Positions 56,482-64,000 of a DNA stretch of 64,000 nt are shown here, piece by piece (position 1 is the first letter of the stretch; the number at the start of each line of letters is the position of its first letter). This DNA comes from Tillandsia leiboldiana (lineage: Eukaryota; Streptophyta; Magnoliopsida; Poales; Bromeliaceae). The position numbers and the translations under genes were made by a program. The notes under the pieces were generated by a model. It was given only the letters and a program-made list of their open reading frames with translations, made no database searches and was not told where the DNA came from. The stretch covers positions 46,906,745 through 46,970,744 of the forward strand of contig CM055066.1 in NCBI GenBank assembly GCA_029204045.2. The letters are read 5' to 3'.

Positions 56482-57248
56482 TGTGACAACCCAGAACTTC
56501 GTGGTCATTGCAGTGTGATCGACAGCTTGTGGAGGCCTATTTCTGTGAATAGTGTTGGTTGCGCGCAATCGGACCCGAGAAACGGGCTCAGTGCGAGAAA
56601 TGGATCAAGATTGCTTATTTGGGAGTTTCGTCGAAAATTAGAAATGGATTCTTGCAAAACGGACTTCGTTTTTGGATTCAGCGCGGAAAAACAATGAAAA
56701 TAGGCTGCTTGGTTGTTTTTTTCGGAGTCCGGACGAGTGAAAACGGGCAACCGGAAGTTTCGGGGGTACTTTCGGGTGCATGGCGGGCTGTGGATCGGGG
56801 TGCCACGTGTCGGCACCCCATTGGGCCGGCACAGGGGACCCGGCCCATGGGGCGCGCCAGCGGGACGCGTGGCGGACCGTAATTGGCCCGCCACCGCGCG
56901 CACGTGGGCGCCGCAGCGCGGTCCCCGCGTGGGGACACGCGGCGCGCACCCACTGGGCGACGCCGTGGCCACCCTGATCAAGCCGCGTGGCTTGATCCGG
57001 GCGGCCCAACCGAGCGACGTGGCGGCCCGGATGGCCGCCACGTGTCCGGGTCCCCCTGTTGACTGTCCGAGGGAGAGAGAGAGGGAGAGAGAGAGGGGAT
57101 TTTATTCATTTCTCCTTCTTCTTCTCTTCTTCTTCTTCTTCTTCTTCCTCCTTCCTCCTTCTTTGAGCTTGGTTTTCTTTGGAGGACTTCACAGGCAGAG
57201 CATCTTCATCACCTCCTTCATCTTCATCAGCCAAGAGATGGACAAAAG
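56482..57248 (+). repeat. Gypsy LTR start (plus orientation), cut by a copia LTR
   Basis: Starts TGTGACAACCCAGAACTTCG after ATCAT (candidate TSD 56477-56481). The stretch AATGGATTCTTGCAAAACGG ... CGGAGTCCGGACGAGTG parallels the GypD LTR (minus strand, 54880-54980), so it is a distant relative. It includes a GC-rich segment (56810-57030) and a GA-rich tract (57069-57098) facing a CT-rich tract (57111-57164). The rest of the LTR lies beyond the copia elements. No gene is seen. Confidence 0.65.
57068..57165. repeat. Purine tract followed by pyrimidine tract
   Basis: GAGGGAGAGAGAGAGGGAGA-type run, 15 other bases, then CTTCTTCTTCTCTTC-type run. The two can pair as an imperfect inverted repeat. 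Confidence 0.75.
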
Positions 57249-57551
57249 TGTTACGGAATTTGTGTTGACGTATTTCGTGAAATTGTTTAAGTCTTGAAGA
57301 TTGAAGATGAAGAAGTTTGGATCATGTACCTCAATCTCAAGAAAGAAGAATTCAAAAGAATCAAGTATGTTTAACTAAATATTTTTGGTGATCCGAATAC
57401 TTCTTATAGTGTAGAAACACTTGGTTGAATGTTTGATTGCATAAATATCAAAAACTGGACATACTACATGTTCAGAGTCCGGATCGGGCATCACAGTCCG
57501 GACCCCGAACGTAGATTGGTTCATGCGCAATTCCAGTCCGGACCTTGGAAC
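57249..57551 (+). mobile_element. Copia LTR in plus orientation, interrupted by CopB
   Basis: Starts TGTTACGGAATTTGTG (candidate left TSD AAAAG, 57244-57248). Its reverse complement matches the CopA and CopB LTRs (GATTGAAGATGAAGAAG, TTAACTAAATA, GTGATCCGAATAC, GTAGAAACAC), including TCCGGACCCCGAAC motifs. CopB inserted within the motif cluster; the same LTR resumes at 63958 and runs off the window. Confidence 0.85.
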
Positions 57552-58942
57552 TGTAGGGTTATATGTAATAAGGATCTAAATAGGTACTATCAAACAACTA
57601 GAGGGGGGGTGAATAGGTGTAATACTTAAAAACTCAATCTCAGTGCAAAATAAAAACCAATGCAGAAAATAAAAACAGCACACCAAGATTTACGTGGAAA
57701 CTCCAATCCAGGAGAAAAACCACGGGACCAACACGCAATAACAATCCACTAAGAATAGAAGAATAACAAGGTGATTACCGACTCCACGGACTCAACCCCT
57801 CCTTCAGCTTCTTCGGACCTTGTGCTGACCGGTTGGATATCCACGCAATAACAATCCCTAAGAAAAGAAGAATAACAAGGTGATTACCGTCTCCACGGAT
57901 TTAACCCCTCCTTCAATTTCTTGGACCTCGCGCTCCACCGATTTTGCACGTCCACTGCACACGTTCGAATCCACGAACGCCACTCGAATCCACGAGCACA
58001 CGTTTCGAATCCACGAAACGCCTTTAGCACACCGAATCCACGATGCCACGTCGAATCCACGACGCAAACTCAGTCGATAAGAATATTGACTTCGATGGTG
58101 ATCCTTTGCTTAGATTCTCATTGAGAAACCGTAGAAGAAATCTCTAAGCAAAGATTAGATCAATTCGACAAAAGATATGTTCTTGAAAGAACCATCGAAT
58201 TGACCTAAAAGAGGCTATAAAGAAGATCGATAAAAACCTAGCCTCTAGGGTTGCTCTCAAGAGTTTTATAAAATGATCGGCCATAGCTCCCACGTTTTTG
58301 AGAAACCCTAAGTGTCTATTTATAGTTTAGAAACCTTTGGAAAGAGATAAGAATCAAAAACATACCTTATCTGGAAATTTTCAGGACGGCGATCCGGATC
58401 GGATTTACTGCGATCCGGATCGTCGTAACGAGATTGACGATTCCAGAAAACCAAGGGTTCGGGATCCGGATTGCAAGGTCCGATCCGGATCGTTCATGCA
58501 ATTCAGCAAAGTCCCATGTTCGGGATCCGGATCGGAATGGCCTAGGATCCGGATTGAAATTGCCAATGAACAAGTACCCTTCGGGATCCGGATTGCAAGG
58601 TCTGATCCGGATCCTGAACATGTCCCATGTCCAGTTTTTGATTTTTATGCAATTAAAAGATCATCCAAGTGTTTCTACACTATAAGAAAGTATTCGGATC
58701 ACCACAATTATTTAGTTAAACATACCTGATCCTTTTGAATACTTTCTTCTTGAGATTGATGTAACTGATCCACAATTCTTCAACTTCAATCTTCAAGATT
58801 CAAGACACTGAGTGTCAACTTGAGCTCTTGTTGAATCTTCTCTAAGTCTTTGATTGCTGATTGACAATTTGATCCCTTTAAGACTCTGACTCAACTCACT
58901 GACTTGACTCACGAAATATGCCAATACCAAAATGCCGTAACA
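57552..58942 (-). repeat. CopB 3' LTR (1391 bp)
   Basis: Minus-strand start TGTTACGGCATTTTGG, end ATAACCCTACA. TATA box TATAAATAG at 58316-58325. Upstream, eight GATCCGGAT words between about 58387 and 58615. A segment of about 70-75 bp (CGCAATAACAATCC to CCCCTCCTTCA) is present twice near 57735-57920. Confidence 0.95.
58316..58325 (-). promoter_or_regulatory. CopB LTR TATA box with GATCCGGAT array
   Basis: CTATAAATAG on the minus strand (63331-63340 in the other LTR). The eight GATCCGGAT copies lie roughly 60 to 300 bp upstream of it, where U3 enhancers are expected. Confidence 0.7.
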
Positions 58943-60570
58943 ATCTCCCCCTTTGGCAATTTCGTGACAAAACCCAAAAATACATAAAAGCGCTCAAGTC
59001 ACTCATCTTAAACCAAAAAATCGAAACTCAATGTCATCACCAAAACATTGATTTTCTTTGCGTCAAAGATCCAATAAATACAAAATTACATTTGAACCAA
59101 ACAGTCCTAGAACATACTCTATGACTTAGGACTTGGAGTCTTAAAGTGATGTAATTCCTGCAAAACAAAACTCCAAACAAAATCAAACGTTAGTCGTTAG
59201 AAATTACAATCCTACATTTGATCCGTCTTCCTTTTGGTTCTTTTGTTTTTTCTGCTCTTTCAATTTTTTCTTTGTCTCCCCCTATCTTGAGCATCTCTGT
59301 TCTCCCCCTTTGTCGTACGATCATCATTTTCCGTTCTCCCCCATTTTTCCATTTTCGTTTCGTTTGTCCTCTCTTGATGATCTCATCTCCGTCATTTCTC
59401 CTCTCCCCCTTTTTGTCACAAATTGTCAAACAGTGAACATACTAGACAAAAGGAAATCACTAACAACATCAGTTCAAAGAGAAAGAGAGATAAAAGCTCA
59501 GTTCCGGTATATAACAAAAATGCAGATTGCGTACCGGTACCAGAAGGCAAAAAACAGATAATTCCTTGAAACAAATCCAAATTTTAGAATCTTTTCAAAT
59601 ACCGATTTGTATACCATCAAGAAATTCATTTAAGTGCTTTGAAAAACAATGAATTCACAAAGATGTCATTCAATCCAATTAATTTCACAAAAATTAAAAA
59701 GATTTACTCCAAAATCATGAAAAATAAAGGTAAAACATTATAAACCGTTTTTCATGTTATATTCATCAAACACAAGTCATCAAAAATAATCTTGAGATCC
59801 AAAGTCTATCAAGATGTAACGGATGTACAAAGATGACTTACAGAGATTTCCAAATGACATCAATTTGATTTCTTACCCTTTCAAATTTGAGATAAGCACT
59901 AAAATACCTAAGGGTGGCTCTTTGAGCATCTTTCAACTATCCCACCTTATACCAACCAGGAGATTGTTCAAAATATAAGAGTTTTGCATATAAATCTCCA
60001 AATGCTTCAACTAAAGATTTTCTCATAAAATACTATCAAGCATTCATAACATGTGGTAGCTTCACACACAAACCGGACGACCGGGGTGGCAGCTCTTTCC
60101 AACATGTGGTGATAGTTTTCACACTCCTTTCGGATGTAACTCTTTCCACATCTTTTGCAAATTATTTCAATACCCTTGTAAGAATGCAATCTCTTACGTG
60201 AAAGAATTATATCCCAAATTTTAGTCTATCGGTTGTCTCACGTTTATCACAATGAATTCACACAACCGAGATAGATTAAGCATCTAAAGATCACACATGA
60301 TTTCTAAAATTTGATGCTTATAATATCAAAAACTCCTATAATGAAGTATTTTCAAGATTATGATTAAGGAGTAAAGTTGATAATCCAAATAAAATTAATT
60401 TGGAGTGAATAAACGTGAAAACCCTTTTTATTCAATGCACTTGTTCGTTGAAATCCTTTTGTTTAAAAAACAAAACATAAAAACGAAGAGCATTGAAAAC
60501 ATGTAATGCAGAGATTCAGAAAGATATGAAGGGAAAACCAATCAAAGCATTACATACAGTCATAAGCTAT
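58943..60570 (-). other. CopB 3' non-coding region with reiterated polypurine tracts
   Basis: PPT AAAGGGGGAGAT on the minus strand at 58943-58954. Further PPT-like words at about 59275-59285, 59301-59312, 59336-59346 and 59402-59412. Also a 60-codon frame at 60189-60007 (CKRCGKSYIRKECENYHHML) shared with CopA. No recognised gene otherwise. Confidence 0.75.
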
Positions 60571-62532
60571 TTAGAACTTAAGACAAGGAAAGATATCACC
60601 TTTTCGAATCCAAAATCGCTGGATTTTGGGTTGTCTTGATTCGTTGTGGCCGGGGGTTGTCCGCTTTGACTGTTGGTCCACCTTAGGTCTTTGCCTCGTA
60701 GTGATCCACTTGTATGATTGATATTGTGGCTTGGACCTTTGGTGGGTTGAGTGAACTCCTTTGACTTGATGTGTCTTTTGATTCCGTTGAGTTCGCTCCG
60801 TAGATGAAGTTGCCGAAGAACTCTTCTTTCTCTTTTTCGGGCAATTCTTCACCAAATGTCCTTCAAGTCCACATAAGTGACAAGTTCTTCCTTTCAATTT
60901 CATTGTGGAACTTGAAGCATTCACAGTTTGGTTCTTTTTGAATCCCAAACCAACCTTGCTTGTTTGACCTAATCCGGACATACATTCAAGTTTCTTGGAA
61001 CCGGTTGAAATCCTTTGTATGTCGGATTTAAGTTGATGAACTTGCTTGGTCAATGCTTGGTTGGTGACATGAATTTCCTCAAACTGCTTTTCAAGAAAAC
61101 CAATCTTGTCCGTATATGATTTAGCGTTTGTCTCCGATTGGTTTAGCTTTTCTTGGAGGATTTTATTGTTATTCAATAAACGTCCTTGTTCCTCCTCGAG
61201 ATCTTGAAGTTTTATCTTTAAAGCTTGATTCTCGTCTTGACCTTCAAGTCGTTGCTTCCTCAACTTCTTAATATGTTTGGCCATCTTCTTTGATTCCGTA
61301 AGAAGTTGTTGATATGCCTCAACGAGTTCTTCTTCGTCCGACTCCCCTTCACTTGATGACTCTCCGCCGGTTGTTGATGTTTCATACAAAGTCAAAGGAG
61401 TAGAGTCAGTGACTAAAGATGATAAGCACAAATTAGAAGAGGGAATTTGAGAGGCATGTAAAGCAACGGCATTTTCCTCTTTACTTGAGGTCGATTCATT
61501 AGAAGTAGAATCGTCCCAAGTTTTCGCTTGCAAAGCCTTCTTTTTATATGATTTCTTAGAAGGACAATCCATTGAAAAATGGCCGTAGCCTTTGCATCGA
61601 TAGCATTGGATTTCCCCTTCGAAATCATCTTTTTCTTTTTCTTTAGAAGGTTTTGCAAAGCTTTTGAGTTTAGAGGATTTAGAACCCGATGATCCTTTAG
61701 AAGATCTCGTGGATGAAGATCCATCGGTTCGATTCTTTCAAAACTTCCGACGAAATTTCTTTACGATCCGCGCCAATTGTTCTTCAAAATCGGCAAAAGA
61801 GATTTCATCGTCGGAACTTGATTCGCTATCTTCTTCCTTTGTTGATTTGAATGCAATACCTGTAAGCTTAGAAGAAGACTTGGAAGAAACTTGATTAGTA
61901 GGAAAAGTCATTTCATAAGTTTGCAAAGCACCTACTAATTCCTCCATACTCATCTCATCCGGATGACTAACGGTTTCAATGGCGGTAACCTTTGCCCTAA
62001 ACCGTTCCGGAAGAGTCCGAAGAATCTTTCTTACAATTTTCGACTCCGGGATCTTTTCTCCTAAATTAGCACATGTATTTATTACATCTTGAAGTCTAGT
62101 GTAATAATCTGTAAACAATTCATGCTCTTCCATATGAATAGAGTCAAATTGACTTGTAAGCATCTGGAGCTTTTGAATTTTTACAAGATTAGTACCCTCA
62201 TGTGTAATTTTGAGAATATCCCAAATTTCCTTTGCGGTTTCACACGCGGAAATTCGTGTGAACTCAGTCGAGGAAAGAGAATTAAATAAAGCGTTCATAC
62301 CTTTCCCATTGTAAGAAGATCTTTCAAATTCCTCTTTGGACCATCTAGAGCGAGGTTTTGGGGTAGTAGAATTTCCTACTTCCTCAACAGGATGCACCCA
62401 ACCGTCTTCCACGGTTTGCCATACCCGCTCATCAATTGCGATGAGAAAAGCTCTCATCCGCACTTTCCAATAAGCATAATTAGTCCCATCAAAAAGAGGA
62501 GGTCTATAAATATTACCACTTTCACCCATCAT
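60571..62532 (-). pseudogene. CopB gag (copia type, two CCHC knuckles), one in-frame stop
   Basis: First ATG at 62532 (MMGESGNIYRPPLFDGTNY), about 20 bases after the PBS; the frame is open further upstream but only through the PBS. About 654 codons. N-terminal copia Gag (YWKVRMRAFLIAI; LQMLTSQFDSIHMEEHEL), acidic Ser-rich linker, TGA at 61738-61740 (FRRKF stop KNRTDG; CopA has TGG there), knuckle one CYRCKGYGHFSMDC, acidic linker, coiled coil of about 90 residues (VEAYQQLLTESKKMAKHIKK to KQVHQLKSDIQR), knuckle two CHLCGLEGHLVKNC, basic tail ending FPCLKF. Apart from the TGA the frame is intact. The Gag would coat element RNA; reverse transcription and integration would have to be supplied by another element. 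Confidence 0.93.
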
Positions 62533-62566
62533 GATAGATAAACCTAAAACCCGCTCTGATACCAAT

Positions 62567-63957
62567 TGTAGGGTTATATGTAATAAGGATCTAAATAGGT
62601 ACTATCAAACAACTAGAGGGGGGGTGAATAGGTGTAATACTTAAAAACTCAATCTCAGTGCAAAATAAAAACCAATGCAGAAAATAAAAACAGCACACCA
62701 AGATTTACGTGGAAACTCCAATCCAGGAGAAAAACCACGGGACCAACACGCAATAACAATCCACTAAGAATAGAAGAATAACAAGGTGATTACCGACTCC
62801 ACGGACTCAACCCCTCCTTCAGCTTCTTCGGACCTTGCGCTGACCGGTTGGATATCCACGCAATAACAATCCCTAAGAAAAGAAGAATAACAAGGTGATT
62901 ACCGTCTCCACGGATTTAACCCCTCCTTCAATTTCTTGGACCTCGCGCTCCACCGATTTTGCACGTCCACTGCACACGTTCGAATCCACGAACGCCACTC
63001 GAATCCACGAGCACACGTTTCGAATCCACGAAACGCCTTTAGCACACCGAATCCACGATGCCACGTCGAATCCACGACGCAAACTCAGTCGATAAGAATA
63101 TTGACTTCGATGGTGATCCTTTGCTTAGATTCTCATTGAGAAACCGTAGAAGAAATCTCTAAGCAAAGATTAGATCAATTCGACAAAAGATATGTTCTTG
63201 AAAGAACCATCGAATTGACCTAAAAGAGGCTATAAAGAAGATCGATAAAAACCTAGCCTCTAGGGTTGCTCTCAAGAGTTTTATAAAATGATCGGCCATA
63301 GCTCCCACGTTTTTGAGAAACCCTAAGTGTCTATTTATAGTTTAGAAACCTTTGGAAAGAGATAAGAATCAAAAACATACCTTATCTGGAAATTTTCAGG
63401 ACGGCGATCCGGATCGGATTTACTGCGATCCGGATCGTCGTAACGAGATTGACGATTCCAGAAAACCAAGGGTTCGGGATCCGGATTGCAAGGTCCGATC
63501 CGGATCGTTCATGCAATTCAGCAAAGTCCCATGTTCGGGATCCGGATCGGAATGGCCTAGGATCCGGATTGAAATTGCCAATGAACAAGTACCCTTCGGG
63601 ATCCGGATTGCAAGGTCTGATCCGGATCCTGAACATGTCCCATGTCCAGTTTTTGATTTTTATGCAATTAAAAGATCATCCAAGTGTTTCTACACTATAA
63701 GAAAGTATTCGGATCACCACAATTATTTAGTTAAACATACCTGATCCTTTTGAATACTTTCTTCTTGAGATTGATGTAACTGATCCACAATTCTTCAACT
63801 TCAATCTTCAAGATTCAAGACACTGAGTGTCAACTTGAGCTCTTGTTGAATCTTCTCTAAGTCTTTGATTGCTGATTGACAATTTGATCCCTTTAAGACT
63901 CCGACTCAACTCACTGACTTGACTCACGAAATATGCCAATACCAAAATGCCGTAACA
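62567..63957 (-). repeat. CopB 5' LTR (1391 bp)
   Basis: Differs from 57552-58942 at only two positions found by eye. TATA box 63331-63340; GATCCGGAT array about 63402-63630. Confidence 0.95.
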
Positions 63958-64000
63958 GGAACTTCAGCCCGGACCCCGAACCTGGAATTTGCAGGAATTG
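63958..64000 (+). mobile_element. Continuation of the plus-oriented copia LTR
   Basis: After the second GGAAC copy the text reads CCCGGACCCCGAACCTGG, another pair of the motifs seen at 57476-57551. It runs off the window. Confidence 0.75.

Larger units (their letters stand above)
57552..63957 (-). mobile_element. CopB: very young Gag-only Ty1/copia-type retrotransposon
   Basis: LTRs 57552-58942 and 62567-63957, both 1391 bp. I find only two differences, at 57823/62838 and 58887/63902, both T in the left copy and C in the right. TSD GGAAC at 57547-57551 and 63958-63962. Reads on the minus strand: PBS 62553-62564, gag 62532-60571, 3' non-coding region, PPT 58943-58953. No pol. Related to CopA over the whole internal region, with a different motif set in the LTR. 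One TGA interrupts gag. Confidence 0.95.

Noticed and set aside
58337..58729. 130-codon plus-strand frame present twice (also 63352-63744)
   Set aside because: Lies antisense in both CopB LTRs across the GATCCGGAT array; identical because the LTRs are nearly identical, not because of coding constraint.

Overview
The window is a plant intergenic block made almost entirely of nested LTR retrotransposons. I see no host gene, tRNA, rRNA or bacterial-type feature. Evidence for a seed plant with a large, repeat-rich genome: Ty3/gypsy chromovirus-type pol fragments (reverse transcriptase, RNase H, integrase with a chromodomain-like tail), Ty1/copia-type Gag genes, primer binding sites complementary to initiator-Met tRNA (TGGTATCAGAG) beside each identifiable 5' LTR, 5-bp target-site duplications (TSDs), and long LTRs of 1.2 to about 4 kb. 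I cannot name the species. Element names below are my own labels.

Layout, left to right. 1-235 is a piece of a plus-strand gypsy LTR. 236-5031 is GypE, a minus-strand gypsy element with its 3' LTR and a broken pol, cut at 5031 by a plus-strand LTR of the same superfamily (GypE2, 5032-~6940). From ~6941 to 55131 runs a minus-strand GypD chain: LTR L1 (~6941-12711), a 525-bp internal remnant, LTR L2 (13237-26387), a degenerate internal region (26388-29077) and LTR L3 (29078-55131). Younger elements sit inside these LTRs. A solo LTR of GypC (7677-10351, TSD CTATC) is in L1. GypB (16527-25640, TSD CATCC) is in L2. A full GypC (29955-52132, TSD CTCTC) is in L3. GypC itself holds GypN (34574-41475, minus), the best-preserved gypsy copy, and CopA (44341-50239, minus, TSD GCGCG), a copia-type Gag-only element. 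Right of L3 come a remnant with a polypurine tract and LTR start (55132-56481), a plus-strand gypsy LTR start (56482-57248), and a plus-strand copia LTR (57249-57551, resuming 63958-64000) split by CopB (57552-63957, TSD GGAAC), a very young Gag-only copia element.

No coding region is intact. GypE pol lost the catalytic start of RNase H, GypC pol lost the RT core, GypN lacks the Gag knuckle and protease and has a broken integrase, and both copia Gag genes carry in-frame stops and have no pol after them. Any mobility would therefore need proteins supplied by other elements. The most informative items are: a GypB copy whose LTR starts 1.6 kb downstream of its polypurine tract; a ~540-bp duplication of host sequence around GypN; GC-rich tandem-repeat leaders that differ by family; a CAG/GTGGGT block shared by the gypsy LTRs; and related Gag-only copia elements with different short-motif arrays upstream of the same TATA box.
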